Assembly: GCA_018223105.1 (NCBI GenBank)
Contig: JAAEYY010000001.1
Location: 84,476 to 148,475, forward strand
Direction: 5' to 3'
From: a bacterium
GTDB taxonomy: Bacteria > Bacteroidota > Bacteroidia > NS11-12g > UBA9320
DNA: 64,000 bases
This document shows positions 16,716 through 26,311 of the stretch, one piece after another. Every line of letters starts with the position of its first letter. The first letter of the stretch is position 1. The notes under the pieces were generated by a model, which searched no databases, had not been told where the DNA came from, and saw only the letters and a list, made by a program, of their open reading frames with translations. A program made the position numbers and the translations under genes.

Positions 16716-18230
16716 TCAAGGTGCGATTCTTCCGTAGTATCTCGGGAATGGAATAGTTTCTCGAACGTGCTCTAGCTTGCAAATCCAAGCGACCATTCTC
16801 TCTAGACCCAATCCAAACCCTGAATGAGGCACGGAACCAAATCTTCTTAAGTCCAAATACCACTCAAAGGCTTTCATAGGTAGGCCGTGTTCTACAATCT
16901 TTTCTTTTAGCCATTCTTCGCTGGTTTCACGTTCCCCACCACCTACAATCTCTCCATAGCCTTCAGGTGCCAATACATCCACACCTCTTGCGAACTTTGG
17001 ATTCTCTGGATTGCGTTTCATGTAGAAGGCTTTCACCTCATGAGGCCAGTCGTACACCATAATTGGAAGATCAAATAGACGGGTAATTACCGTCTCATCA
17101 GATCCGCCAAAATCATTTCCATACTGGAAATTCTTCGCAGATTCTATCCAGTTTGGAATATTTCTCTCGTCTTCTTCCAGCTGTTTCAACTCCTGTTTTA
17201 AAGTGTCGATTTTATTCTGGTTGAAGTTGATTTGGCCTTTCTTCATTCCGCCTGCAGCAATGGCTGCTTCGCGTTCTGCGATTTCTGTGTTCTTCGCAGA
17301 AATTGAGGCTTTAACGGCGCTCAAATCGTTCTCGAGGGTTTGAATGCTGTTTTGACCATCAACGTCTTGCTCGCCTTTTAATATTTTTACAGCTTCATCG
17401 TAGGTAAGTCGTGGGAATTTTTTACCTACAGTAAGGAGCTTGCTTGTATCACGTTCAAGTATTTCTAATTCCTCTTTGCAGTGCTCAACCACATCTTCAA
17501 CCACATATCTCAAAAACTCCTCAATTACATCCATGTTCCCGAAAATGTCGCAGAAGGTCATTTCTGGCTCAATCATCCAGAATTCACTTAAATGTCTTCT
17601 GGTTTTTGATTTTTCAGATCTAAAAGTGGGTCCGAAAGTGTAGATCTTACCCATGGCCATAGCCATAGCTTCTCCATAAAGCTGACCACTTTGCGATAAA
17701 TATGCGGGTTGTCCGAAATAATCCGTTTCAAAAAGGTCAGTGGTGCCCTCGGCTGCGTTTTCTGTGAAGATAGGTGCATCCATTTGGACAAAGCCGCGTT
17801 CTTGAAAGAAGGAATGAATAGAAAATATAATGCGGTTCCTCACCTTCATTACCGCCCACTGTCTTTTACTTCTCAACCAAAGATGACGGTTATCCATTAA
17901 GAATTCAATTCCGTGTTCTTTCTTGGCAATGGGATAATCGCTTACGGCTTGAAGTACCTTCAATGCGGTGACATGAAGTTCGTATCCCCCAATTTGGCGC
18001 TCGTCTTCTACCACTTTACCGGTCATTTCAACAGAGCTTTCAAGTCCTAGGGTACGCGAGTCGTTAAACTGCTCATCGCCAACATTTTGCTGATCAATGA
18101 TGCACTGACAGAAACCGAAACCATCGCGAAGCACCACAAAGGTGATGGTCTTACTTTCGCGTTTATTTGATACCCATCCTTTAAGGGTAACTTCTTTGCC
18201 TACAAACTGTTTTAATTCTTTGGTATACAT
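16716..18230 (-). CDS. asnS: Asparaginyl-tRNA synthetase
   Basis: A 504-residue class IIb synthetase. The N-terminal OB domain (VTLKGWVSNKRESKTITFVVLRDGFGFCQC) is followed by the catalytic core with motif 2 FGPTFRSEKSKTRRHLSEFWMIEPEM and motif 3 GFGLGLERMVAWIC. A 60-70 residue helical, charged insertion (about residues 280-355: Lys/Glu/Gln-rich, predicted coiled coil) separates the conserved blocks compared with the E. coli enzyme of 466 residues. The start at 18230 (MYTKELKQF) is favoured over an upstream non-conserved extension. Attaches Asn to tRNA-Asn in the cytoplasm. Confidence 0.95.
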   Translation of the reverse strand: MYTKELKQFVGKEVTLKGWVSNKRESKTITFVVLRDGFGFCQCIIDQQNVGDEQFNDSRTLGLESSVEMTGKVVEDERQIGGYELHVTALKVLQAVSDYPIAKKEHGIEFLMDNRHLWLRSKRQWAVMKVRNRIIFSIHSFFQERGFVQMDAPIFTENAAEGTTDLFETDYFGQPAYLSQSGQLYGEAMAMAMGKIYTFGPTFRSEKSKTRRHLSEFWMIEPEMTFCDIFGNMDVIEEFLRYVVEDVVEHCKEELEILERDTSKLLTVGKKFPRLTYDEAVKILKGEQDVDGQNSIQTLENDLSAVKASISAKNTEIAEREAAIAAGGMKKGQINFNQNKIDTLKQELKQLEEDERNIPNWIESAKNFQYGNDFGGSDETVITRLFDLPIMVYDWPHEVKAFYMKRNPENPKFARGVDVLAPEGYGEIVGGGERETSEEWLKEKIVEHGLPMKAFEWYLDLRRFGSVPHSGFGLGLERMVAWICKLEHVRETIPFPRYYGRIAP

Positions 18231-18266
18231 TTTGCTTGAACGGAAAATCTTCGTAATTTTGAGGTG

Positions 18267-18274
18267 CAAAAGTA
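18267..18274 (-). promoter_or_regulatory. Candidate -7 promoter box for asnS
   Basis: The minus strand reads TACTTTTGCACC, matching TAnnTTTG with the CACC extension often seen in this phylum, about 37 bases before the asnS ATG. It lies in the 77-base divergent region shared with rpoN. Confidence 0.45.
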
Positions 18275-18307
18275 GCATTTAAGGCTGTTTGCGGAACTAA
18301 ACTATTT

Positions 18308-19765
18308 ATGATTAAGCAACAATTAAGTCAGAAACTACTCCAGAAGCTCTCGCCTCAGCAGATTCAGTTTATAAAACTGCTGCAATTGAATACCCTAAAT
18401 TTTGAGGAAAGAGTGGATGAAGAACTCCTCGAAAACCCCGCTTTGGAGAATGGAAAGGATGAAGATGAGTACGAGTCACTAGACCAGCAAGAAGACTTTG
18501 ATCAAGACTCCCGCGATAATTTTGAAGATGAGTTCGATATCAGCGATTATCTCAATGATGCAGATGACGGAATAAAGCTCAGTGGCGACTATAGATCTTC
18601 GGATGAAGAGCCGGACTATATGCCCGCAGTTTATTATACTTCGTTTCGGGAAAGAATCATGGAGCAATTAACTTCCGTGCTCAAGAATGACCATGAAGAA
18701 ACGCTTGCAGATCAACTTGTAGGTACTATTGATGATGATGGCTATCTAAGACGGCCTTTATCTTCCATCAAGAACGATTTACTTTTCACTCAGAACATCA
18801 AATGCGAAGAAGAGGAGCTGGAAAGGATCTTAGGTTATATCCAGGAAATGGACCCTCCCGGGATTGGTGCACGAGACTTGAAAGAGTGCTTATTGCTTCA
18901 AATTCAGAGAAAGCAAGAGACCGGAAATAACGCGATTTACAGACTGGCAGAGGAGATCATCAGTAAGCATATGGATGACTTCTCGAAGAAGCACTATTCC
19001 AGATTGACCAAAAAGCTAGATGTTTCCGAAGATTACCTCAAAGAAGCACTTTTGTTTATCGCGAAGCTAAACCCAAAACCTGCTCAATCGGGTTCGGAAG
19101 GATCAAGTAATAAAGACTTTATTATCCCGGATTTTATCGTGAAAGAAAACTACGGTGAACTGGAGGTAACCCTAAACTCTAAGAATGCTCCAGAGTTAAA
19201 GGTGAATAAATCATATAAAGAAACTTTGAAGAGCTTTGAGGCGAGCAAACAGAAAAGTAAATCTCAAAAAGATACGGTTCAATTTATTAAGCAGAAATTA
19301 GATAGCGCCAAGTGGTTCATCGATTCTGTAAAGCAAAGACAACATACTTTGCTCACCACCATGAGTAAAATTGTGGAGTTGCAGAAGGAGTTTTTCCTTT
19401 CAGGAGACGAATCTGATTTGAGGCCCATGATCCTGAAAGACATTGCGGAGCAGGTAGGTCTTGATATTTCAACGATCTCAAGGGTGGCGAGCAGTAAATA
19501 TGTTGAAACTGATTTCGGGATCTTCTTATTAAAAGACTTTTTCACCGAAGGTATTACTACTGCGAGTGGAGAGGAGGTTTCGAACCGAGAAGTGAAGAAA
19601 ATCCTTCGCGAAGCAGTAGAAGCTGAGAATAAAAAGAAGCCGCTTACCGACGAAGCTTTGAAGAAATTACTGCAGGATAAAGGGTACAATATTGCTCGGA
19701 GAACCGTGGCGAAGTACAGAGAACAACTTAATATTCCGGTAGCGCGATTGAGAAAAGAGCTGTAA
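18308..19765 (+). CDS. rpoN: RNA polymerase sigma-54 factor
   Basis: A 485-residue sigma-54. Region I is Gln/Leu rich (QLSQKLLQKLSPQQIQFIKLLQL), an acidic linker follows (residues 45-110), the core-binding domain occupies the middle, and the C-terminus has the HTH and the RpoN box ARRTVAKYRE (residues about 464-473), which contacts the -24 element. Length is normal. It needs AAA+ activators; none is encoded in this window. One-base overlap with the next membrane-protein gene. Confidence 0.95.
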   Translation: MIKQQLSQKLLQKLSPQQIQFIKLLQLNTLNFEERVDEELLENPALENGKDEDEYESLDQQEDFDQDSRDNFEDEFDISDYLNDADDGIKLSGDYRSSDEEPDYMPAVYYTSFRERIMEQLTSVLKNDHEETLADQLVGTIDDDGYLRRPLSSIKNDLLFTQNIKCEEEELERILGYIQEMDPPGIGARDLKECLLLQIQRKQETGNNAIYRLAEEIISKHMDDFSKKHYSRLTKKLDVSEDYLKEALLFIAKLNPKPAQSGSEGSSNKDFIIPDFIVKENYGELEVTLNSKNAPELKVNKSYKETLKSFEASKQKSKSQKDTVQFIKQKLDSAKWFIDSVKQRQHTLLTTMSKIVELQKEFFLSGDESDLRPMILKDIAEQVGLDISTISRVASSKYVETDFGIFLLKDFFTEGITTASGEEVSNREVKKILREAVEAENKKKPLTDEALKKLLQDKGYNIARRTVAKYREQLNIPVARLRKEL

Positions 19766-20334
19766 TGAAGGAAAGGATTTTATTTTTCCTGTCTTTTATA
19801 ACTCATCCTATTTTTTTGCCCCTGGTGGTGCTTCTTCTTCTGACAAACATACCAATTAGTCTATATCTGCTGCTAATCTGTCTTATATTTCCGGTAGTGC
19901 TTTTAAAATTAGCCGGTATTGATCTGAAATCTCCTGATTTAGCAGAACGACGTTTAATCTTTGTTGCACTTGCATTATCCTATCTTTCAGCATCGGCAAT
20001 TTGGCAAAGTGATATGATAATTAAGCTGTTTTATATGGCTTGGTTTTTTGGGATGATTGTTTTGGCTTTTTGTTCTTTTCGGATAAAAGTGAGTTGGCAT
20101 GCCTTGGGATGGGGAATTCTTGCGACTTTTTTGTTGCTTGTGCTTTGGTCGATAAAAGGATACATAAAGTATTTGGGGCCATTGGAAGCGATGGTTGTAG
20201 GTGTGCTCGTGTTTGGTGGGTTGCCGGTTATGTTTCTGCGATACGTTCAAAAAGCCCATACTCTTAAAGAGCTTTTATTGGGATATGCAATAGGTTTGAG
20301 CATTCCCGGATTATTATATTTTCTTTGTACCTGA
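19765..20334 (+). CDS. PAP2-like membrane protein
   Basis: A 189-residue protein with about six membrane helices and almost no soluble part. The sequence FRIKVSWHALGWG (residues about 105-117) and AHTLKELLLGYAIG (near 165) sit where PAP2-superfamily phosphatases have the S-x-H and late His motifs, but the full KxxxxxxRP/SRxxxxxH signatures are degenerate, so an active phosphatase is not assured. It starts on the last base of rpoN and is followed after three bases by a PaaG-like gene. Could act on undecaprenyl or phospholipid phosphates (inference). Confidence 0.5.
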   Translation: MKERILFFLSFITHPIFLPLVVLLLLTNIPISLYLLLICLIFPVVLLKLAGIDLKSPDLAERRLIFVALALSYLSASAIWQSDMIIKLFYMAWFFGMIVLAFCSFRIKVSWHALGWGILATFLLLVLWSIKGYIKYLGPLEAMVVGVLVFGGLPVMFLRYVQKAHTLKELLLGYAIGLSIPGLLYFLCT

Positions 20335-20337
20335 TTT

Positions 20338-21120
20338 ATGGATTTTAACTGCTTAAGCTATACTAACAAAGACGGAGTTACTACAATAACCTTAAACCGT
20401 CCCGACCGATTTAATGCCTTCAATAATGAAATGAGCTTTGAGCTTCAAGATGCCTTGAAAGCTGCAAAGCGAGATGCTGAAACCAGAGTGATAGTGCTGA
20501 CCGGGGAAGGCAAAGCATTTTGTTCGGGGCAAGATTTGAAGGATATAGCCGGACAGAGCAAGAGAGATCTTTCAGAATCGCTATACAAGCGTTATAATCC
20601 CATTATTCGCGCTATGCGCAATATGCCGAAACCGATTATTTGCCGGTTAAACGGAGTTGCAGCGGGAGCGGGATGCTCATTAGCTTTGGCCTGTGATATG
20701 ATCGTGGCGAGTAAAGCAGCGGCCATGATTGAGGTTTTTATCAATGTAGGTCTGGTTCTCGATTCAGGTTCTTCGTATTTCTTGCCAAGAGTGGTAGGGA
20801 GTCAGAAAGCCTTTGAATGGGCCACAATGGGAACCAAGGTAAGCGCTGAAGAAGCTTTTGATTTGGGCATTGTGAATCGTCTAGCTGAGCCTGAGGATTT
20901 AGATGCTGAAGTAGAAAAAATTACTTCGTACTATGCACAAGCTCCTACAAAAGCAATTGCAATGATTAAAAAGATGCTAAATCAATCTACACATTCGGAT
21001 TTAGACACGATGTTAGAGCAGGAAGCATTTAATCAATTGATTGCCGGAAGATCGAAAGATTATCAAGAAGGCGTTACTGCTTTTGTAGAAAAGCGCAAAC
21101 CCAATTTCACGGGAGAATAA
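20338..21120 (+). CDS. Enoyl-CoA hydratase/isomerase, PaaG-like
   Basis: A 260-residue crotonase-fold enzyme. The oxyanion-hole motif GAGCSLALACDMIVAS is near residue 110, and VGLVLDSGSSYFLPRVVG near residue 136 carries the Asp typical of PaaG (2,3-epoxy phenylacetyl-CoA isomerase) rather than the Glu pair of classical hydratases. The start VTTITLNRPDRFNAFNNEM is canonical. No other phenylacetate genes are in the window, so it could equally serve another CoA-ester ring or double-bond isomerisation. Cytoplasmic. Confidence 0.8.
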   Translation: MDFNCLSYTNKDGVTTITLNRPDRFNAFNNEMSFELQDALKAAKRDAETRVIVLTGEGKAFCSGQDLKDIAGQSKRDLSESLYKRYNPIIRAMRNMPKPIICRLNGVAAGAGCSLALACDMIVASKAAAMIEVFINVGLVLDSGSSYFLPRVVGSQKAFEWATMGTKVSAEEAFDLGIVNRLAEPEDLDAEVEKITSYYAQAPTKAIAMIKKMLNQSTHSDLDTMLEQEAFNQLIAGRSKDYQEGVTAFVEKRKPNFTGE

Positions 21121-21289
21121 ACATTTCTGATTTTTTAATGCGATGCTCCTGTCTTGTATTTAATACAATCAGGTTATTATTATCTTGTTGCTTATTGCGC
21201 TGTTATTCAGCGGTTTATGCTGAGTTTGTTGTTTCTAAATGATGCGTAAAAATGCAATGGAATGTACTTTGTTTATTATGTTATTAAAA

Positions 21290-21429
21290 GCGTGAAAGTT
21301 AGTCACACTTTTGAATCACAATCTTAGAAGAAAGCAACATAAAAATATACGATAAACTGGACTAACTACTCACCTGCATCTAAACTATTCTTAAGAAATT
21401 TAACCGGGGGCCTAGAGCCCCTTTTTTTT
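21290..21429 (+). ncRNA. Possible structured small RNA ending in a terminator
   Basis: In the 360-base gap before aconitase, GTTAGTC (21298-21304) pairs perfectly with GACTAAC (21360-21366), and GTGA (21292-21295) pairs with TCAC (21370-21373) outside an asymmetric internal loop. This makes a long rod-shaped hairpin with a large apical region. A strong intrinsic terminator follows at 21407-21429. No reading frame of note spans it. A 6S-type RNA of Flavobacteria is one possibility, but I cannot confirm it; a long 3' untranslated region of the PaaG-like gene is the alternative. Confidence 0.35.
21407..21429 (+). terminator. Intrinsic terminator upstream of aconitase
   Basis: GGGGC, five-base loop CTAGA, GCCCC and then eight T residues: a classical strong rho-independent terminator. 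It is nearly 290 bases after the PaaG-like stop codon, which suggests it ends a separate short transcript. Confidence 0.8.
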
Positions 21430-21465
21430 GCTCTAATTCTTAGTGATATTCTGCTTGCATTTTAC

Positions 21466-21473
21466 TACCTTTG
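21466..21473 (+). promoter_or_regulatory. Candidate -7 promoter box for aconitase
   Basis: TACCTTTG matches TAnnTTTG and ends nine bases before the aconitase ATG, between the preceding terminator and the gene. No clear -33 TTG at the standard distance was seen. Confidence 0.45.
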
Positions 21474-21481
21474 CCAACCTC

Positions 21482-23758
21482 ATGAGTAAGCAAGAAGTAT
21501 TTGATTTAGACCTGATTAAGAATTTATACAAACAGATTGGTGAGAAAGTAAATGCTGCCAAATCTGTTGTAAATAGACCCCTCACTTTAGCAGAAAAGAT
21601 TTTGTACAGCCATCTTTGGGATGGTACACCTGAGAAGGCATTTGTTCGTGGTAAAGACTATGTTGACTTTGCACCGGATAGAATCGCTTGTCAGGATGCC
21701 ACCGCTCAAATGGCCCTTTTGCAATTTATGCAAGCGGGTAAGAAGAAAGTAGCGGTGCCAACTACAGTGCATTGCGATCACTTGATTCAGGCTAAGATGG
21801 GAGCTGAGAAGGATTTGCAGGAAGCCTACAATCAGTCTAACGAAGTATTTAACTTTCTTGCTTCAGTTTCTGATAAATACGGAATAGGTTTTTGGAAACC
21901 GGGTGCAGGAATCATTCACCAGGTTGTTCTTGAAAACTATGCCTTCCCGGGTGGAATGATGATTGGAACCGATTCACATACCGTAAATGCGGGTGGATTG
22001 GGAATGGTAGCAATTGGGGTCGGCGGTGCCGATGCAGTTGATGTTATGGCCGGTATGCCTTGGGAGTTGAAATTCCCTAAACTAATCGGTGTTAAGCTTA
22101 CAGGAAGCATGAGTGGCTGGACTGCCCCTAAAGACGTAATTCTAAAAGTGGCCGGTATTCTTACCGTGAAAGGTGGAACCGGAGCCATTATAGAGTATTT
22201 TGGTGAAGGTGCTAAGTCTATGTCTTGCACAGGTAAAGGTACGATTTGTAACATGGGAGCAGAAGTGGGAGCAACTACTTCAACTTTCGGTTACGACGAC
22301 TCTATGGAGCGATATTTAAGAGCTACAGGAAGAGCTGAAGTTGCGGATCTTGCAAATGGAGTGAGAGAGCACTTAACAGGAGATCCTGAAGTGTATGCTA
22401 ATCCTGAAGAATACTTTGATCAAGTGATTGAAATCAACCTCGATACATTAAAACCACACTTGAATGGTCCGTTTACTCCCGACCTTGATACTCCTGTAGG
22501 AGAGATCAAAGAGAAGGCGGAGAGCAATGGCTGGCCATTAGAGGTGAAGTGGGGATTGATTGGATCTTGTACAAACTCATCTTATGAGGATTTGTCGAGA
22601 GCAGCAAGTATTGCTCAACAGGCAATCGATAAGAAATTAAAGACCAAAGCTAAGTTTGGTATAAACCCGGGTTCTGAGCAAGTGAGATTCACTGCAGAAC
22701 GCGATGGCTTACTTCAGGTTTTTGAAAACCTTGGAGCAACCATTTTTACAAATGCATGCGGGCCGTGTATCGGACAGTGGGATAGAGAAGGAGCGGATAG
22801 AAAAGAAGTAAACACCATTGTACACTCTTTCAATAGAAACTTTGCTAAAAGAGCGGATGGTAATCCAAATACTCATGCCTTTGTTGCTTCTCCTGAGATT
22901 GTTGCAGCTATTGCAATCGCCGGTAGATTAGACTTTGATCCATACAAAGACACTTTAACAAATGAAGATGGGGAAGAGGTAATGCTAGACCTTCCAACCG
23001 GATTGGAGTTGCCTCCAAAGGGCTTTGATGTTGAAGATAATGGATATCAGGATCCGAAGGCTGATGGTTCGGATGTTGAGGTTGTAGTTAAGCCGGATAG
23101 CAAGAGACTTCAGTTGCTTACTCCATTCCAAGCTTGGGAAGGAAAGGACTTGAAAGGCTTGAAGCTTTTGATTAAGACCAAAGGGAAATGTACTACAGAT
23201 CATATCTCCATGGCGGGACCTTGGTTGACGTATAGAGGTCATTTAGACAATATCTCAAACAACTTACTCATTGGCGCTGTGAATGCTTACAATGACAAGA
23301 CCGATGAAGTTCTCAATCCTTACACAGGCAAATACGAAGGAGTACCTAAAGTAGCAAGAGCAATTAAAGCTAGCGGCGACTTCTCAATTGTATTTGGTGA
23401 GGATAATTACGGTGAAGGTTCTTCAAGAGAACATGCGGCAATGGAGCCAAGACACTTGGCAGTAAGAGCTGTTGTTGTTAAATCATTCGCCAGAATTCAC
23501 GAAACAAATTTGAAGAAGCAAGGTATGTTAGCCTTAACATTTGCAAATCCGGATGATTATGCATTGATAAAGGAAACAGACACTTTCGATATTATAGGCT
23601 TAGAGTCGTTTAGAGAAGGTGAGCCTTTAACAGTAGTTGCACATCACGAAGACGGTTCTAAAGATGAGTTTAAGGTGAATCATACCTATAACGAAGCTCA
23701 AATCGGCTGGTTTAAAGCGGGTTCCGCTTCGAATCTGATTGCGGCTCAAAATAAATAA
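21482..23758 (+). CDS. acn: Aconitate hydratase (mitochondrial-type aconitase)
   Basis: A 758-residue aconitase, interconverting citrate and isocitrate in the TCA cycle. Iron-sulfur ligands are visible as the Cys in [11 protein letters not shown] (about residue 360) and the CGPC pair in [12 protein letters not shown] (about 425). Conserved substrate blocks include [12 protein letters not shown] and [14 protein letters not shown] (here [14 protein letters not shown]). The sequence resembles the mitochondrial aconitase type common in Bacteroidota rather than E. coli AcnB. Start at 21482 ([10 protein letters not shown]) is preferred; an upstream start adds 13 unconserved residues. Confidence 0.93.
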   Translation: MSKQEVFDLDLIKNLYKQIGEKVNAAKSVVNRPLTLAEKILYSHLWDGTPEKAFVRGKDYVDFAPDRIACQDATAQMALLQFMQAGKKKVAVPTTVHCDHLIQAKMGAEKDLQEAYNQSNEVFNFLASVSDKYGIGFWKPGAGIIHQVVLENYAFPGGMMIGTDSHTVNAGGLGMVAIGVGGADAVDVMAGMPWELKFPKLIGVKLTGSMSGWTAPKDVILKVAGILTVKGGTGAIIEYFGEGAKSMSCTGKGTICNMGAEVGATTSTFGYDDSMERYLRATGRAEVADLANGVREHLTGDPEVYANPEEYFDQVIEINLDTLKPHLNGPFTPDLDTPVGEIKEKAESNGWPLEVKWGLIGSCTNSSYEDLSRAASIAQQAIDKKLKTKAKFGINPGSEQVRFTAERDGLLQVFENLGATIFTNACGPCIGQWDREGADRKEVNTIVHSFNRNFAKRADGNPNTHAFVASPEIVAAIAIAGRLDFDPYKDTLTNEDGEEVMLDLPTGLELPPKGFDVEDNGYQDPKADGSDVEVVVKPDSKRLQLLTPFQAWEGKDLKGLKLLIKTKGKCTTDHISMAGPWLTYRGHLDNISNNLLIGAVNAYNDKTDEVLNPYTGKYEGVPKVARAIKASGDFSIVFGEDNYGEGSSREHAAMEPRHLAVRAVVVKSFARIHETNLKKQGMLALTFANPDDYALIKETDTFDIIGLESFREGEPLTVVAHHEDGSKDEFKVNHTYNEAQIGWFKAGSASNLIAAQNK

Positions 23759-23780
23759 TCACAGAAATGTCTGATTTTAA

Positions 23781-23788
23781 TACATTTG
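23781..23788 (+). promoter_or_regulatory. Candidate -7 promoter box before the coiled-coil gene
   Basis: TACATTTG matches TAnnTTTG, 32 bases before the ATG at 23821. It would drive the coiled-coil gene and probably rbfA and the following permease. Confidence 0.4.
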
Positions 23789-23820
23789 TATATAAGGGGA
23801 CACAAATCCGTTTTTAAATT

Positions 23821-24750
23821 ATGGCACTAAAAGAAGAGAATAAAAGCAAAAAGAGTAAGGTCTATTTATTTGTCATTGTATTGGCATTATTCCTTATCAA
23901 TCTACTTATGTTGTACAAGCTCATATCTAATGATAGAGAGCTAGAACAAACCCAAACTGAACTTGTAAGTACTCAAGAAGAACTCGCTGAAATTGAGCAA
24001 CTCAAACTCGATTTAGAAGACGAACTCGAGATTTACAAGGGTCAGAACGAAAAAATGGATTCTGTGATTTCGGTGAGAGATGCAGAAATTCAAGCTAAGG
24101 TGGCGGAAATTAAAAGACTTCTTCAGAAAGACGGAGTAACCAAAGCTGAATTAAATCGTGCACGTTCAGAGATAGCCAGTCTCCGAAGTGAAGTGCAAGC
24201 ATTAACCATGGAAATCGATTCACTTTCAAAAGAAAACCAGTATTTGAAAGATGAAAACTACATCCAGTTGAAACAATTGGAAGCGAAAGACAAGAAAATC
24301 CAACAAATTGATTCTGTCAACACGGATTTGAGCAAGCAAGTGAAAGTAGGAGAGCGAATCTTCTTGAAATCACTTACTGCAACTCCTTTGCGTTCAGCAC
24401 TTATTGGCGACTACAAAGCCACCGATAAATTGTCGAGATTAGAGCGCATTGAAATCAGCTTCACACTTGCAAACAATGATTTGGCCACGAAGGGAGAGAA
24501 AGTCTTGTATTTCAAGATTCAAACCCCGAACAAATCTACTTTGGTAGATCCGGCTGCAGGATCAGGAAACTTTAATTATCAGGGTGGTGAGAGCACCTAT
24601 ACACTTAAGAAGAGTGTTGATTTCCAGAATACAAATGAATCCGGTACAGTTTCCTTTGATAAAGTTGAAGGCATGACTCCTGGTGAATATTCTGTAACTG
24701 TTTACAGTGAAACACATGAAATGGGCAACATCAAATTTGAGTTGCGCTAA
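23821..24750 (+). CDS. Single-pass membrane protein with long coiled coil
   Basis: A 309-residue protein of unknown function. A basic N-terminus (KEENKSKKSKVY) precedes one membrane helix (VYLFVIVLALFLINLLMLYKL, residues 14-34). Residues 38-175 are a continuous Glu/Lys/Leu-rich coiled coil. The last 130 residues form a beta-rich domain with blocks LRSALIGDYKATDKLSRLERIEISFTLANND and VEGMTPGEYSVTVYSETHEMGNIKFEL, which looks like an immunoglobulin-like fold (inference). It faces the periplasm. Three bases from rbfA. No homologous family recognised. Confidence 0.6.
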   Translation: MALKEENKSKKSKVYLFVIVLALFLINLLMLYKLISNDRELEQTQTELVSTQEELAEIEQLKLDLEDELEIYKGQNEKMDSVISVRDAEIQAKVAEIKRLLQKDGVTKAELNRARSEIASLRSEVQALTMEIDSLSKENQYLKDENYIQLKQLEAKDKKIQQIDSVNTDLSKQVKVGERIFLKSLTATPLRSALIGDYKATDKLSRLERIEISFTLANNDLATKGEKVLYFKIQTPNKSTLVDPAAGSGNFNYQGGESTYTLKKSVDFQNTNESGTVSFDKVEGMTPGEYSVTVYSETHEMGNIKFELR

Positions 24751-24753
24751 TCT

Positions 24754-25095
24754 ATGAGCATAAGACAAGAACGAGTAGCAAGGGAAATACAGCGTGGTTT
24801 AGCAAGAGTAATGGACCAAATGGCTCCGCGATTGCTAGACGATGTTATGGTGACGGTGATTGATGTGGATGTTACTGCCGATCTTGGAGTTGCTAAAGTA
24901 TATCTGGGATTTCTAAACACATCTGATAAACAGAAATGTTTAGAAATCCTTGATTTTCACAATAAAGAAATCAGGAAAAACTTTGCTTCCGGTCCTGGAA
25001 AAAGCATGAAAAAAGTTCCTGAATTTCGTTTCTTTTTGGACGATACCATAGACAATATCGAACGCATCGATAAGTTGTTAAGGAATCTAAAGTAA
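24754..25095 (+). CDS. rbfA: 30S ribosome-binding factor A
   Basis: A 113-residue RbfA with the KH-like fold: MSIRQERVAREIQRGLARVM, VTVIDVDVTADLGVAKVYLG and the C-terminal FRFFLDDTIDNIERIDKLL. It binds the 30S subunit during 16S rRNA 5' end maturation and cold adaptation. Length is typical for the phylum. It lies between a coiled-coil membrane protein and a FtsX/LolE-like permease, separated from the latter by one base. Confidence 0.92.
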   Translation: MSIRQERVAREIQRGLARVMDQMAPRLLDDVMVTVIDVDVTADLGVAKVYLGFLNTSDKQKCLEILDFHNKEIRKNFASGPGKSMKKVPEFRFFLDDTIDNIERIDKLLRNLK

Positions 25096-25096
25096 G

Positions 25097-26311
25097 GTGA
25101 GATTATCACTTTTTATTGCGTATCGTTACCTTTTCTCAAAAAAGAAAATCAATGCTATAAATATTATTAATGCTATTGCCATGTTGGGCTTTGGTGTTGG
25201 TGCTTTTGCTATGATTGTGATCTTGTCTGCCTTCAATGGATTTGAAACCTTGGTAGAAGGACTTATCAATAGCTATGATCCCGATATAAAAATCAGCGCT
25301 AAGCACAAAAAGGTTTTCGAACGAGACGAAGCCTTGAATGAAAAAATTCTTGCTTTTGATGAAGTCTTAGGACTCAGTGAAGTTCTCGAGGAGAAAGTAG
25401 TAATCAAATTTAATGATCGGCAAGAAATAGCTAGGATTAAAGGGGTTGACCGCAACTACAACAGCTCAGGTTTTGATTCCTTAATGGTACTTGGAACTTT
25501 TGACTTAGGCGATACTTCAGACTTTGCTGCGGTTTTTGGAGCAGGACTTGCGGGCAAGCTGGGAATATTCCCTGGGAGTCATAGTCCGGTTACCGTTTTT
25601 GTGCCAAAGCGCGATGTGGAGTATAGTAGTTTGAATCCATCTGCTTCTCTTAGCATGAGTTATACAAGGGCCAGTGGGCTTTTTATTGTTCATGAGGAGA
25701 TTGATAATGAGGTTTTTATTGCGGATAAGGGGTTCGCCGAGAGCTTGTTAGATTATAAAGGGTATAGCTCGGCTATTGAACTAAAGCTCAAGAAGTCTGC
25801 AGATCGAGATGATGTAAAAGAAGAACTAGTTGCAAAGTTGGGCCCTTCCTGGAGGATTGAGACCAGAGAAGAACAGAATGAGTTAATCTATAAAATATTT
25901 CGCTCTGAGAAATGGTTCACTTATGCCGTTTTAAGTTTGGTATTGCTCATTTGTGCTTTCAATATTTTTGGATCCTTGATAATGTTGGTACTTGATAAAA
26001 GAAGAGATATTTCCATTTTGAAAAGTATGGGCGCGGCCAAGAGTACCATTCGTAGAGTATTTATTTGGCAAGGGTCATACATCGCATTAATTGGCGGCGG
26101 TGTTGGTCTAGGACTTGGTATTCTGGCGGTATGGCTACAAGATAAATTTGGCTTAATCGAGCTTCAAAATAGTATCGTTGATGCTTACCCGGTTGATATG
26201 TTTTGGGGTGATGTCCTTATTACTTTTCTCACGGTTTTGGTTTTGGGATATTTAATTTCTTTGTACCCGGCTAAACGTGCGGCGAATACCGCAATCGAAC
26301 AGTTGAATTAA
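25097..26311 (+). CDS. FtsX/LolE-like ABC transporter permease
   Basis: A 404-residue permease starting with GTG. It has the N-terminal helix (INIINAIAMLGFGVGAFAMIVILSAFNGF, about residues 20-48), a large periplasmic MacB-PCD-like domain (residues 50-265) and three C-terminal helices around 275-400 (VLSLVLLICAFNIFGSLIMLVL, YIALIGGGVGLGLGILAVWL, VLITFLTVLVLGYLISLYPA). LolCE-type proteins extract lipoproteins with LolD. The C-terminal PAKRAANTAI is typical. No ATPase gene is adjacent; whether lipoprotein release or another export role applies is not settled. It overlaps pth by one base. Confidence 0.85.
   Translation: MRLSLFIAYRYLFSKKKINAINIINAIAMLGFGVGAFAMIVILSAFNGFETLVEGLINSYDPDIKISAKHKKVFERDEALNEKILAFDEVLGLSEVLEEKVVIKFNDRQEIARIKGVDRNYNSSGFDSLMVLGTFDLGDTSDFAAVFGAGLAGKLGIFPGSHSPVTVFVPKRDVEYSSLNPSASLSMSYTRASGLFIVHEEIDNEVFIADKGFAESLLDYKGYSSAIELKLKKSADRDDVKEELVAKLGPSWRIETREEQNELIYKIFRSEKWFTYAVLSLVLLICAFNIFGSLIMLVLDKRRDISILKSMGAAKSTIRRVFIWQGSYIALIGGGVGLGLGILAVWLQDKFGLIELQNSIVDAYPVDMFWGDVLITFLTVLVLGYLISLYPAKRAANTAIEQLN

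Noticed and set aside
20338-21120. Assigning a complete phenylacetate degradation pathway
   Set aside because: Only one PaaG-like gene is present; other crotonase-fold functions are possible.
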